DNA from: Verrucomicrobiota bacterium
GTDB lineage: Bacteria; Verrucomicrobiota; Verrucomicrobiia; Limisphaerales; J093
DNA length: 64,000 bases
NCBI GenBank assembly: GCA_027493615.1
Contig: JAOSKK010000023.1
Span: forward strand, 124,001 to 188,000
Direction of reading: 5' to 3'
Both the position numbers and the translations under genes were made by a program. The notes under the pieces were generated by a model. That model had not been told where the DNA came from and did no database searches. It saw nothing but the letters and a program-made list of their open reading frames with translations. Of the stretch, positions 40,292 through 49,780 are shown in pieces (positions within the stretch are counted from its first letter, which is position 1; each line of letters begins with the position of its first letter).

Positions 40292-41741
40292 GAGGTGAGG
40301 GCGGCGATGGGGGAGGCCGGAGGCGTGACCGCCGTGCGACGGGCTTCGGTCCGGCGGGCTTCATCGGCCCGGCCGCGGGCGATGAACTCCTCCTTGAATT
40401 TGCCCACGAAGCTCTGCACCGGCCAGGAGCAGGCTTCGCCGAAGGCGCAGATGGTCCGCCCGCCGGGAATCTGGTCGGCAATGTGGAGCAGGTCATCGGC
40501 ATCCCGGGCCCGCCCCTCCCCGTGCGTCAGCCGGTGGAGCACCTTGGACATCCAGAGGGACCCTTCGCGACACGGGGTGCACTGGCCGCAGCTTTCGTGG
40601 GCGAAGAACTCGCTGATGTTGGCCAGCGCCTCGACGAGGTCACAGGTATCGTCCAGCACGATGATGGCCCCGGAGCCGGACATGCTGCCCGCGGCCATGA
40701 TGGTGGTGAAGTCGTAGGGCAGGTCGAGCACGTCCCTTTCGACCTCGACCTCGCTGCCGTCGGGGGCACGTTCCTTGAACTTCAGCCTGTCGCCGGGCTT
40801 GAAGACCTTGGCGGAGACGCCGCCGGGGATGACGGCCCGGAGCTGGCGCCCCTCGCGCAAGCCGCCGCCGAAGGCCGGATCAAAGATCAGCTCGCGCAGG
40901 GTCACCTTGCCGACCTCGATTTCGAAGTAACCTGGGCGCCGCACGAGCCCGCTGAGGCACACGAGCCGTGTGCCGGTGTTGTGGGGTGTGCCCAGTTGGG
41001 CGTACGCAGTGCCGCCCATGTCCAGCACGTGCTTCACCGCACAGAGCGTCTCGACGTTGTTGACGATGGTGGGGCAGAGATAGAGGCCCAGGACGGCGGG
41101 GAAATACGGGGGCTTGATCCGCGGGTAGGGTCGTTTGCCCTCGAGCGACTCGATGAGACCGGTTTCCTCGCCGCAGATGTAGGCACCGGCGCCGCGGTGC
41201 ACGTGGATCTCGAGATCGTAGCCGCTGCCCAGGATGTTGCGACCGAGGAAACCGCGGTCGCGCGCCTCGGCGAGGGCGCGATTGAGTCGTCGGGCCCCTC
41301 AACGAACTCGCCGCGGATGTAGATGTAGGCCAGGTGCACGTCGTTGGCGAAGCTGGACAGGATCATCCCTTCGAGCAACTGGTGCGGGTCCTTGTAGAGG
41401 ATCTGTTTGTCCTTGAAGGTGCCTGGCTCCGACTCGTCGGCATTGCAGATGAGATAGATGGGCTTGCCGCTCTTGCGGTCCACCAGCGACCACTTCAGGC
41501 CGGTCGAGAAGCCCGCGCCGCCGCGACCGCGAAGGCCGGAGGTGCTCACCTCCTGCCGGAGTTGTTCCTGCGGCGTGAGCGTGCGGCCGTCGGACAGCGT
41601 CTTCGGGGACAAGGCCAGGGCTCGTCGCAACACCTCATAGCCCCCGTGGCGCAAGTAGCATTCGAGATCCGGGGTGTAGCCCGGCGAGTCGAGGTGTTCG
41701 AGGATGAGACGGTGTTCCTGTGGCATGACGGCTTGGTTCAA
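40288..41741 (-). CDS. nuoF: NADH-quinone oxidoreductase subunit F, frameshifted
   Basis: NADH-binding, FMN-containing subunit at the tip of complex I. The glycine-rich site [16 protein letters not shown] and [12 protein letters not shown] bind NADH and [43 protein letters not shown] and the fourth cluster cysteine in RTICAFGEA follow. The homology jumps frame at EFVEG; adding one base to the run at 41295-41298 gives [20 protein letters not shown] and joins the halves. Joined length is about 485 residues. A start at 41726 (MPQEHRLIL) is also possible. nuoE and the membrane subunits are not here. Confidence 0.93.
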
Positions 41742-41830
41742 CCCCGCGCCGGGACGGATTCTGCCGGAACCGTCGAGGGTATGCCAAGGCTTGACTGGCG
41801 GGGCGCAATCCGTAGGGTCACTCCGCCGGT

Positions 41831-41904
41831 TGCCCGATGGTGTAACGGTAGCACAGCAGACTCTGGATCTGTATGTCTAGGTTCAAATCCTAGTCGGGCA
41901 GCCA
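41831..41904 (+). tRNA. tRNA-Gln (anticodon CUG)
   Basis: A full cloverleaf of 74 nt with an encoded CCA. The acceptor stem TGCCCGA pairs with TCGGGCA. The anticodon stem-loop GCAGA-CTCTGGA-TCTGT carries CTG, reading CAG. The T-arm is CTAGGTTCAAATCCTAG. It lies 89 nt upstream of nuoF on the opposite strand and about 100 nt before an inverted-repeat element. Confidence 0.96.
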
Positions 41905-42008
41905 ATTTCATTGGGGTTTCTGAGCGCCCGGGGATCCTGCACAGCATCTGCACAGCATCCCGCCGCTTGGGTACCAAGAGTGGGTTGCCCTGTCAAAGTC
42001 ACCAAGGA

Positions 42009-42217
42009 ACAATGGGGTCAAACATTGACATTTGACAATTCGCGCGAGTACGGCGAATGCGCGGACCGCGGCGCGTCGTTGGGGGATCCACGGGGCGGGC
42101 AGGTCGCTGCCCTCCTGGGGTTCCAGCGGTTCTGGCGGCAGGGGCGGTGACCGCATGGGCGCGGGGCGCGCGTGGTGGACGGGCAGAATGTCAAATGTCA
42201 ATGTTTGACCCCATTGT
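42009..42217. repeat. MITE-like element with 29-bp perfect terminal inverted repeats
   Basis: Arms 42009-42037 (begins ACAATGGGGTCAAACATTGA) and 42189-42217 are perfect reverse complements. The 151-nt interior is GC-rich and has no gene. The element is 209 bp and sits between tRNA-Gln and tRNA-Ser. Termini starting AATGGGGTCA are frequent at non-autonomous repeats in environmental bacteria. It may be moved by a transposase elsewhere. No target duplication is evident. It accounts for most of the gene-free stretch 41905-42337. Confidence 0.75.
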
Positions 42218-42337
42218 CCGGCAGCGAATCGACTTGCCCGGGAGGCGGACTCGTGCGAAGAACGCCGCCGGTGGTCGGTAGTCCGGCGCGTGGGGGCACC
42301 AGGGCTTTCCCCCCTGGGCTGTGGATCATCAACGGCG

Positions 42338-42428
42338 GGAGAGATGGCTGAGTGGTTTAAAGCGCACGCCTGGAGAGCGTGAGTGGGCTAATACCCCACC
42401 GGGAGTTCGAATCTCCCTCTCTCCGCCA
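42338..42428 (+). tRNA. tRNA-Ser (anticodon GGA)
   Basis: Class II tRNA of 91 nt with an encoded CCA. The acceptor GGAGAGA pairs with TCTCTCC. The anticodon loop CTGGAGA carries GGA, reading UCC/UCU. A long variable arm (GTGGGCTAATACCCCAC) and the T-arm GGGAGTTCGAATCTCCC follow. A truncated RTX gene ends 36 nt downstream on the other strand. Confidence 0.97.
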
Positions 42429-42464
42429 GTCCAGGAGGTGCCCCACCGAGGTTTCAGTCCTGGA

Positions 42465-42920
42465 TTACAACGTTCTGTCCCGGCCCCCGTCGAGGACGTC
42501 GATTCCCGGCCCGCCCAACAACACGTCGTCGCCCTCGCCGCCGCGGAGAACATCCGGGCCGCTGCTGCCGATGAGCACGTCATGCCCGGCCCCGCCGTTT
42601 CCGGTCAACGCGATGAGGCCGGCGATGAGGCCGGAGGCGTCCAGCAGGTCGTTGCCAGCGAGCAGGTTGAGCGTGAGCCGGTCGTGAGCCGCCTCGCTCC
42701 CGGTGATTGTAACGGCGGCGGACAAGCCGAGGACGCGGACGCCAGCAGTCGAACCGCTCACCAGCACGGTATCCGCGGCGGCGGTGCCCTGGACGATGAC
42801 GTCGCTGCCGTCGAGGGCGCGGAAGTGGACTTCTTCCAGGCCGTTACCGTCCAGGATCATGGAAGCGACGTTGCGGAAAAGGCGCCGGCGCTCCTCGCCG
42901 AGGGGCATCGTGACCGACAT
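42465..42920 (-). pseudogene. C-terminal fragment of an RTX-type calcium-binding protein
   Basis: 151 codons matching only the end of large secreted repeat proteins. DTVLVSGSTAGVRVLGLSAA, VTITGSEAAHDRLTLNLLAG and NDLLDASGLIAGLIALTGNG precede two nonapeptide blocks, GGAGHDVLIGSSGPDVLRGG and EGDDVLLGGPGIDVLDGG, that bind Ca2+. There is no signal peptide or start region, and upstream DNA to 43203 holds no in-frame continuation I can recognise. The gene was probably truncated by rearrangement next to tRNA-Ser. Confidence 0.75.
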
Positions 42921-43203
42921 GCACCCGCTGGTTCCGGCGAAAAGCCTGCGTGTTTGCGGAGGTATCGGGGATTCCCGGGCCCGATGGGAGGGAAGAGCGT
43001 GTTCGCGTCATGCCCCTCAGTGCGAAATTCGGACCGGAACCTGGCCAACGGCGCGTTGTGGCCTGGCGGGACGCGCGGCAGCCGGCTGCCCGCGTCGGTC
43101 GATCCGCGGCTGAAGCCCCACCGGGGCGGGTGCGGGGTGAGGATCGACCTTGATCGTCCGCCGGGCGTGCGGCAGGCTGCCGACCGTCGAACAAATCGCG
43201 GCC

Positions 43204-44281
43204 ATGAGAACTCTTCACATCCGTCGGGGGCGTGGGGAAGCGGTTGGCGTCTTTACGACCTGGCTCGTCGCCGCGGCGGCGATGGTGGGGTTTATCGTGG
43301 GGGGCGAGCCCGGCTGCGGACCTGGCGCCCGCGTTTCCTCCGCAGGTGCAGCGGCCGTTGGAGATGGAGGACTGGCCGGCGCTCCTGACCGCGCTGGCGG
43401 GTGACCCACTGACCAACGCGACGTTGCGGCTGGTGGCGACCCGGGCGCTTTTCGAAACGGGGCGTCTTCCGGAGGAACTGTTCGCGTGGGTGCATGGTTC
43501 GGGTCCCGAGCTGCTTTCCACCAGCGAGCTCAAGGACTATGCGGGGGCGGCGCACCTCGGCGAGACGTTGCTGCAGCTCGGCTATGTCAATGGCGCAGAG
43601 CGTCTGGCCTTTGACTCGCTGGAGATGGAGGGGGAAAGCGCGGTGGCGCTGCGCACGCTGGCCCGCCTCCACCTGATCAAGGGGCTGACCAATGCCGCCG
43701 TTATCTTCCTGAACCGACTCGACGCATATCCCGAGCACCGCGCGTGGACTGCCCGGTTTCGGGCCGGGCTGGCCAGCGACTCGCCGAACGCTGCCGACCC
43801 CACGATCTCCCGCATCCGGGCGAACCTCGTTACCGGCGACCGGATCGCGGCGGGGTTGACGACCGAACGTCTGCTGCGCCAGGCCCTCGAAGCGAATGCG
43901 CGGAACCTGATGGCCTTCGGAGTTCCTCGTGGCCCATCAGCTCCTGGAGCGACGGCTGCTCTTCGCGCTGCGGACGCTGGCGAGCTCGCCGCAGGTCCGC
44001 GAAGGGCCGTTGGCGCGCCACTATGCCGAGGCGGTGCTGCTGCACCGGAGTCTCTACCCGGGCATCGCGCTCGACGCCCTGCTGCCGCGGGTGCCGCCGG
44101 GGGTGGCGACGAACTTCGAAGGTTTCCGGGGATGATGAACCGCGCGGCGGGTTCGGTGGAGCAGGCACGGCCCCAGGCGTGGCGCGATTTCGGCAACACC
44201 TACTGGTACTACTTCTTCTTCGGCCCACGCGCGGAAGCCAACCGTCCCCAAACTCCCGCGACTCCCAAGCCTCATGAATAG
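43204..44281 (+). CDS. DUF6057-like membrane/exported helical-repeat protein, frameshifted
   Basis: About 355 residues after joining. One N-terminal membrane segment (TTWLVAAAAMVGFIVG) is followed by TPR-like helices: EDWPALLTALAGDPLTN, RALFETGRLPEELFAWV, LGYVNGAERLAFDSLEMEG, LHLIKGLTNAAVIFLNRLD and NARNLMAFEFLVAHQLLERR. It ends in FGNTYWYYFFFG, the aromatic end motif I associate with DUF6057 proteins. One-base changes at the G run 43299-43304, near 43918 and at 44128-44131 restore the frame. The long N-terminal membrane part of larger DUF6057 proteins is absent. It precedes a TolB-like gene, a pairing also seen in Bacteroidota. Function unknown. Confidence 0.7.
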
Positions 44282-44625
44282 CATTCTCGAACGGGCAGAC
44301 TGGCCGCAACCAGGAGCGCCCCCTCAGCCTCGCCGTCATGCCCGGTAACCGCGGACTGGGTGCGGCATGCGACCCGGAGGGGCAGCTCAAAGCTCGAAAC
44401 CCAAAGCTCAAGGGAAGCTCCGGGATTCCCGGGGCCGCACCGGTCCGGTGCCGGCCAGCCTGCCAAGGGGCGCGGAAATCCTGGGCACTGGCCGGGCCCG
44501 GGGCTTGGGAATGCTCCGACTTCCACCGGCGCTTGGGAGAGGGCGGCGGTGGACTGGACGCCCGCAGTCCACGGTCGACGGGGAGCGTCCTGCGTCTGGT
44601 GGACCTGCCCAAGGGCCATGAGCCT

Positions 44626-44733
44626 GAAAGCGCCGGTCAACCGGACGCGCTTCGGACGCTTCGCGCGGGATCGCCATGCCTCCGAAGTCGCAAGGCGTAT
44701 GGAGTGCGGGGGGTTCACACCCGCTTTGCGTGC
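44626..44733. repeat. BIME-like inverted pair, same family as 12559-12666
   Basis: GAAAGCGCCGGTCAACCGGA and CTTCGGACGCTTCGCGCG form the left copy; TATGGAGTGCGGGGGGTTCA and CACCCGCTTTGCGTG form the right, inverted copy. They match the 12559-12666 pair in order and spacing. The right copy supplies the apparent start codon and first residues (MECGGFTPALRA) of the following gene. The remaining gene-free DNA 44282-44625 contains a palindrome near 44550 (GTGGACTGG...CAGTCCAC) and no gene that I can support. Confidence 0.65.
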
Positions 44734-46204
44734 TCGGTTCGTGGGGAGCACCTGGTTGGCTTGCGCGGCGCTGTTGCTGGCCGGCGTCCGGTGTGGGGGC
44801 GAGACCTCCCGGTCCTCCGAGCCTCCGCGATCGCCACGGTTGGCTCCGGACTACCGCGAGGTGGTCATTCCTCCCAACCTCGCGCCGCTGAACCTGGCGA
44901 TTCGGGAGCCGGGCCGCGAGTACGCGTTGCGCATCACCGGCTCCCTGGCTGGGGCGTTCGAGGTCCGGCAATCCCATCCGGCGGTGCGCTTCCCCGGAGG
45001 CGTGGAGGCGCCTCCTCGAGGCCAACCGCGGCGGCGTGCTGCGGTGGAACATCGAGGTCGTCAGTGCAGCGGGCGAGCGGCGGGCGTATGCCCCGTTTGA
45101 GACGCCGGTGGCCGAGGAGGCGATCGACCCCTACGTCGTGTATCGGCGGCTCAAACCGCTCTACTCCACCTACCGACACCTGGGAGTGTACGAGCGCCAT
45201 CTGGAGAGCTTCGAGGAGCGGCCGGTGCTGCGCAACGAGACCATCGGACAAGGCTGCGTGAACTGTCACACCTTCCTGCCGGGGGCCCCGGATCGTTTCG
45301 CGCTCAGTTTCCGTGGCCGGGCAGGCCCCGCGACGCTCCTGGTCCAGAGCAACCGCATGACGCGCGTGGACCGCAAGCTGGGGTACCTCGCCTGGCATCC
45401 CAACGGGAAGCTGCTGGCCTTTGCCGACAACGAAATCACCCAGTTCTTTCACCTGGCGGGACCGATGAATCGCGACGTGTACGATGCCCGCTCGGACCTC
45501 GGCATTCTCCACGTGGAAAACCGCCAGGTCGAGAAGCCGGCAGCCCTCGGGGCGCCCGACCGCAACGAGAACTGGCCCTGCTGGTCGCCCGACGGGCGCC
45601 ATCTCTACTACTGCAGCGGACCCGTGCTGGCCTTTGAGGAGGCCCGCCGCTTCCGCTATGACCTCCATCGGATCCCTTACGATCCGGACCGGAATCAGTG
45701 GGGCCGACCGGAACGCCTCCTCGCCGGTGCCGAGCATGGCCTCAGCGCGCACCAACCCCGGGTGTCCCCGATGGCCGGCACGTCGTGTTCACAGGGAGTG
45801 AGTCGGGCAGTTTCCCGCTCTTTCGTCCGGAGAGTGACCTGTTCCTCCTCCGGCTGGACACCCGAGAATGGGAGCGGTTGCCGATCAACAGCGAGCACGC
45901 GGAGACCTGGCATTGTTGGTCGTCCAACGGGCGCTGGCTGTTATACGTCAGCCGCGGACTCGACGGCGTGTTCGCGCGCCTGCTCATCGCGCACGTGGAT
46001 CCTGCCGGCCGGTTCTCGAAACCCCTGCTCCTGCCTCAGGAAGACCCGGCGTACTACGACACGTGCCTGGACAACTTCAATGCGCCCGAACTGGCCCGCG
46101 GACCCGTCCCGGTTTCGGAGGAGGAACTGGCCCGGGCTTACCTCGCTGCTGCAACCCCGACCGCCCCACCGCCTTCAGAGTATCGGAATCACGGCAGCGA
46201 CTAG
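44699..46204 (+). CDS. TolB-like beta-propeller lipoprotein with a CxxCH haem motif, frameshifted
   Basis: About 500 residues. A hydrophobic leader (LACAALLLAGVRC) ends in a lipobox-like cysteine. A beta-sandwich-like region (EPGREYALRITGSLAG) precedes RLKPLYSTYRHLGVYER. Then comes a c-type haem site GCVNCHTF, followed by PD40/TolB blades: LGYLAWHPNGKLLAFADN, NWPCWSPDGRHLYYCSGP, PDGRHVVFTGSE and TWHCWSSNGRWLLYVS. Frames change near 45000 and at the run near 45764, each by one base. The start in the repeat is uncertain; a GTG at 44739 is possible. It follows the DUF6057-like gene. A periplasmic electron-transfer or sensing role is possible but unknown. Confidence 0.72.
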
Positions 46205-46240
46205 CCAGGAACTCTCATGCCGGGGCCAAGTCTGCGGATC

Positions 46241-47641
46241 TCACCAGCCCGGGTCCGGTTTGGGCACGGCTTTGAGTCCGGGAGCGCCGGTGATGTAGAT
46301 CGGGCTTTCGCCCAGCGGCAAGGAGAGGCTGGCGGTGCGCAGCGGGTCGAATTCGATGAAGCGGCGGGTGCCGAAGAGATCGTGGACCTGGAGGCCGCGT
46401 TCCGTGTTGTTCACGCGCACGTAGGCGAAGGGGCGGGTGCTCCAGGCGACAATCCGGTCCTCGGCCTTGGCGGCGTCAGTGAACACCACCGCGAAGATGT
46501 CCGGACCAAAGGCATCGTTGCGCACCCATTGCTTGCCCTCGAGCATGCGGGTCATCCAGCCGTAGGCGGCGTGGGCGTATTTCGGGGAGAGATCAAAACG
46601 CGTGAGCCCGACCATGTCCGCTTGGTCGAACTGCCGCACGCCCTGGTCGCGGAGGGTCCACCAGAACACTTTGGCGATCTGCTGGGAACCCAGTGCGAGG
46701 GCGTGGAAGCGGACGAGGAGATCGGCCTGGCGGAGTTCACTGGTGCCGTAGGGATGGAGATGGGTGTTCCAGCAGATCTCGGTCACCCAGAGGGGCTTGG
46801 AGCGGTTGAGCTGCTGCATCACCTTTTGGAGTTCGGCGGTCTGTTCCAGGAAGGTCATGTTGACCAGCGCATAGTTCGTCGGCAGCTCGCCCCCGTGCCA
46901 GACCTTGACGTACTGGTCGAGGGTCCACCAGTCGAAGGGGTCCTCGGGCGCGTTGGGCGGGCGGTAGGGGTGAAAGGCGACGATGTCGAACGCACTGGCC
47001 GGCACCTGCCGCAGCACCCGGCCGGCCCAGAGCACATCACAGAAGGCCATGTTCAGCGCAACGATTTTCGCCGGCCGGTGGGCGTCCCGGATGGCAAGGC
47101 CGGCGGCGGTGAGCAGGCGGGCGTAATCGCCCGCCGAACCCTGCCAGAAACCGCCGTTGGGCTCGTTCCAGATCTGCCAGTGGTCGACCCGACCCGCGTA
47201 GCGCAGCGCGGCGGCGGCGGCAAACTTGGCGTAGGCCTCGACCCCCGGGGCGGTGCGCGGATCGTGGAAGGGAGGGGCGTAGGCGAGACAGCCCAGGAGC
47301 TGGATGCCGCGGGCGTGGCAGGCGTCGACAAGTTGATCGTAGGGCTGCCAGTGGTACTCGCCGGGCTGACGCTCGATGCGGCGCCAGGAGAAGTCCTGAC
47401 GGGCCCACTTCACGCCCAGTTCCTGCATGACGTGGAGGTGTTCTTCGAAACCCGGCAGGGCCGGGTCCAGGGCGGTGTTGATCCCGAAAATCGAGTTGGT
47501 AAGCAACTCGGTGGCGAAGGGCGCCGGGGGCAGGTCGACGCGGAAGCGGGATTCGGCGGTCGGAAGCTGGGCGGCGTGGGCCAAAAGGAACAGTGGGACT
47601 GTAGCCCAAGCCAGCCGGCGGAGTGGGCGAGCATTCGTCAT
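46241..47641 (-). CDS. Secreted clan-A glycoside hydrolase (GH39/GH5-like)
   Basis: Exported (beta/alpha)8 hydrolase of 466 residues with a signal peptide (LRRLAWATVPLFLLAHAAQ). Likely acid/base Glu160 is in WQIWNEPNGGFW and nucleophile Glu288 in LWVTEICWNTH. LGVKWARQDFSWRRIE near residue 75 and VAFHPYRPP are typical of GH39-like beta-xylosidases and related enzymes. It ends in a small beta-domain. Substrate is not predictable. The start at 47641 is the only one giving a signal peptide; the frame is open into the tRNA gene. It converges on the TolB-like gene with 36 nt between. Confidence 0.82.
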   Translation of the reverse strand: MTNARPLRRLAWATVPLFLLAHAAQLPTAESRFRVDLPPAPFATELLTNSIFGINTALDPALPGFEEHLHVMQELGVKWARQDFSWRRIERQPGEYHWQPYDQLVDACHARGIQLLGCLAYAPPFHDPRTAPGVEAYAKFAAAAALRYAGRVDHWQIWNEPNGGFWQGSAGDYARLLTAAGLAIRDAHRPAKIVALNMAFCDVLWAGRVLRQVPASAFDIVAFHPYRPPNAPEDPFDWWTLDQYVKVWHGGELPTNYALVNMTFLEQTAELQKVMQQLNRSKPLWVTEICWNTHLHPYGTSELRQADLLVRFHALALGSQQIAKVFWWTLRDQGVRQFDQADMVGLTRFDLSPKYAHAAYGWMTRMLEGKQWVRNDAFGPDIFAVVFTDAAKAEDRIVAWSTRPFAYVRVNNTERGLQVHDLFGTRRFIEFDPLRTASLSLPLGESPIYITGAPGLKAVPKPDPGW

Positions 47642-47797
47642 GGGGGCATGGTTGGAGAAGCGGACGCCGGAGGGAAGTCTGTTTGCACAGGAGAACCCGC
47701 CTTCACGGCTCGCGATGGTTCGCCTCCGTTTGCGGCGCGGCTTCGTCACGCCCGCTCGCACCCGTTCCCACTCGCCGCCCGAGCGGCGAGCGAAAGC

Positions 47798-47874
47798 TGG
47801 TCGGAGCGACAGGATTTGAACCTGCGACATCCAGCTCCCAAAGCTGGCGCTCTACCAAGCTGAGCTACGCTCCG
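47798..47874 (-). tRNA. tRNA-Pro (anticodon UGG)
   Basis: Complete 77-nt cloverleaf on the minus strand with encoded CCA. The acceptor CGGAGCG pairs with CGCTCCG. The anticodon stem-loop CCAGC-TTTGGGA-GCTGG carries TGG. The D-arm is GCTCAGCTTGGTAGAGC and the T-arm is CAGGTTCAAATCCTG. It starts with C, as proline tRNAs do. Confidence 0.96.
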
Positions 47875-47996
47875 ACGCCGTTGACTAAACACGCCCGGTG
47901 TCCCGGGCGCAATGCTCAAATCGGTGAATAACTCGCGTCCCGCACCGCCTTGTCCCAGATCGCCCGCTCTGTCACAACCCCCCCGGATCTGATGCC

Positions 47997-48668
47997 ATGA
48001 AGTCTCCTTCCAAACCCGACACCGAAACCCAGTTGCTCGACCTGCTCAAACAAGTGTTGCCCAAGGCCACCCCGGACCCCCGGCTGGCCGGCAAGATCTA
48101 CGAGGCGGTCGAACACGAACTCAAAACCCAGGCCCGCGCGGCCGCCTTCGCCAAGTTCTGTCGTCGCGTCACCCTCCCCGACCTCGAAGCCAAGAGCGTC
48201 GCCGACGTCCGCGATCAGCTCCACGCGTCATTCCGGGACGGCGATGTCACCGTGAAGCCCGATCGCAAGGCCAAACTCCTCGCCGTCGAAGTCGCCCTTG
48301 CCGATGGCCAGCAGTTCCGCGGCGAAATCCCCGTCCGCACCAACGGCGGGGCCGATCCGGAAGCCAACGGCGAACTGGCCCTTAAGTTCGTCCCCTTCCC
48401 CGTTTGTCTGCCGGGCGACCCCGAGCTCGTGTGGCTCCTGGCCAAGCACGAGAACCTCACCGCCGACGAGGCCGCCATGGCCCTCGCCAAGGCTGAGGAG
48501 GATTTCTGGGCCTCCAAGACCGGCCAAAAGCTCCTGCGCGACCGCGTCGAGCGGAGCTTCCCGGAGTTCATCGCGCGCGTCCCGACCGGTGTGCTGCGGG
48601 ACGCCGGCCTGCGCCGCCATTACAAGGAACCGGAACCGATCCAGACTTTGCGCCCGCCGGTTGGCTAA
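47997..48668 (+). CDS. Conserved hypothetical protein, 223 residues
   Basis: I do not recognise a family. The protein has no signal peptide or membrane segment. It is charged and predicted mainly helical at the N-terminus (ETQLLDLLKQVLPKATPDPR) and C-terminus (AKAEEDFWASKTGQKLLRDR), with a beta-rich centre (AKLLAVEVALADGQQFRGEI). The even codon use, long intact frame and ATG after a GC-rich leader support a real cytoplasmic protein. It lies 116 nt upstream of the deacetylase-like gene and 122 nt from tRNA-Pro. Confidence 0.8.
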   Translation: MKSPSKPDTETQLLDLLKQVLPKATPDPRLAGKIYEAVEHELKTQARAAAFAKFCRRVTLPDLEAKSVADVRDQLHASFRDGDVTVKPDRKAKLLAVEVALADGQQFRGEIPVRTNGGADPEANGELALKFVPFPVCLPGDPELVWLLAKHENLTADEAAMALAKAEEDFWASKTGQKLLRDRVERSFPEFIARVPTGVLRDAGLRRHYKEPEPIQTLRPPVG

Positions 48669-48784
48669 TTGGGAACGGCGAAGCCCCTCGCCACGCGTGG
48701 CCGGAAGCCTGGCAGGCGATCCAAGTGGGCGACACCGACTGGCCGGGCTTGCCGGAGGACGATGAGCCCCGGCATGCTCCGGCC

Positions 48785-49780
48785 ATGAACGTGTCCACCC
48801 TGTCCATCCTCCTCGCCGGCGCGGCGATCACCGGTTCCCTTCCGGCGGGGGAACCGCCGTCCCTGGCCGAACGCCTGGGTTACCGGGCCACGGACCGGCT
48901 GTTGATCATCAATGGCGACGACGCCGGCATGTGCCACGCGGCCAACGCAGGCACACTTGAGAGCCTGGAACAAGGCCTCATGACTTCCGCCACGCTCATG
49001 GTGCCCTGCCCGTGGTTCCCGGCGATCGCGGACTACGCCCGGTCGCGGCCGCATCTGGACCTCGGGGTGCACCTGACGCACACAGCCGAGTGGAAGCTCT
49101 ATCGTTGGGGACCGGTGGCGCCGCGCGAGCAGGTGCCCGGTTTGATGGACCCGGACGGTTACCTCTGGCGCTCGGTGGAACAGGTCTACGCGCACAGCAC
49201 GCCGGAGGAAGCGCTGACGGAGGGACGGGCGCAGATCCGGCGAGCCCTGGCCGCAGGGGTGGACCTGACGCATCTCGATTCGCACATGGGCACGCTGCAA
49301 TACGACGTCCGTTACATGGAGACCTATCTGAAGCTGGCCCTTGAGTTCAACCTGCCGGTGCGAATGGCGTCGCAGAGCACGCTCGAGAAGTTCGGCCAAC
49401 CCGGCCTCCGCGCCCGGTTCGCCGCCCAGGGCATCGTGTTCCCGGACGGCCTGATCCACGAGGAGCTGCGGGAGGCGCGCGGGGACGTGAAAGGTTTCTG
49501 GCTTCGCACGCTTCGAAACCTCCCGGCTGGCGTGACCGAACTCTACATCCACGCCGCCCATCCCACCGAGGAACTGCGCGCCATCACCGGCAGTTGGCAG
49601 ACCCGCGGCGAGGAGTTCGAAGTGTTCACGCGGGATGCGGAGGTGCGCAAGCTCCTGGCCGACCAAGGGATCATCCGCATCGGCTACCGCCCCTCCGCGA
49701 CCTCCAACGTTCCCAAGGGGTCAGTAGATAGTATGGTACACGCGGCCGCGTCGGATCTGAAAAAAGCACAATACTATTGA
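48785..49780 (+). CDS. Exported ChbG/HpnK (YdjC-like) carbohydrate deacetylase
   Basis: Metal-dependent deacetylase of the YdjC/ChbG fold, 331 residues, acting on acetylated sugars outside the cytoplasm. A signal peptide (MNVSTLSILLAGAAITGSLP) precedes the metal site LIINGDDAGMCHAANAG (Asp45/Asp46), LDLGVHLTHTAEW and THLDSHMGTLQ, whose histidines bind metal. The last 20 or so residues (VPKGSVDSMVHAAASDLKKA) are encoded by a palindromic element at 49716-49790, which also provides the stop. The ancestral end was probably near RIGYRPSATS. It converges on the SGNH hydrolase gene with a 7-nt overlap. Confidence 0.85.
   Translation: MNVSTLSILLAGAAITGSLPAGEPPSLAERLGYRATDRLLIINGDDAGMCHAANAGTLESLEQGLMTSATLMVPCPWFPAIADYARSRPHLDLGVHLTHTAEWKLYRWGPVAPREQVPGLMDPDGYLWRSVEQVYAHSTPEEALTEGRAQIRRALAAGVDLTHLDSHMGTLQYDVRYMETYLKLALEFNLPVRMASQSTLEKFGQPGLRARFAAQGIVFPDGLIHEELREARGDVKGFWLRTLRNLPAGVTELYIHAAHPTEELRAITGSWQTRGEEFEVFTRDAEVRKLLADQGIIRIGYRPSATSNVPKGSVDSMVHAAASDLKKAQYY

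Noticed and set aside
42921-43203. Upstream continuation of the RTX gene
   Set aside because: The open leftward frames here are Arg/Pro/Ser-rich and do not resemble RTX or adhesin domains.
43204-46204. TonB/Tol-Pal system assignment for the TolB-like gene
   Set aside because: No tolQ, tolR, tolA or pal gene is nearby, and the haem motif is not part of TolB.
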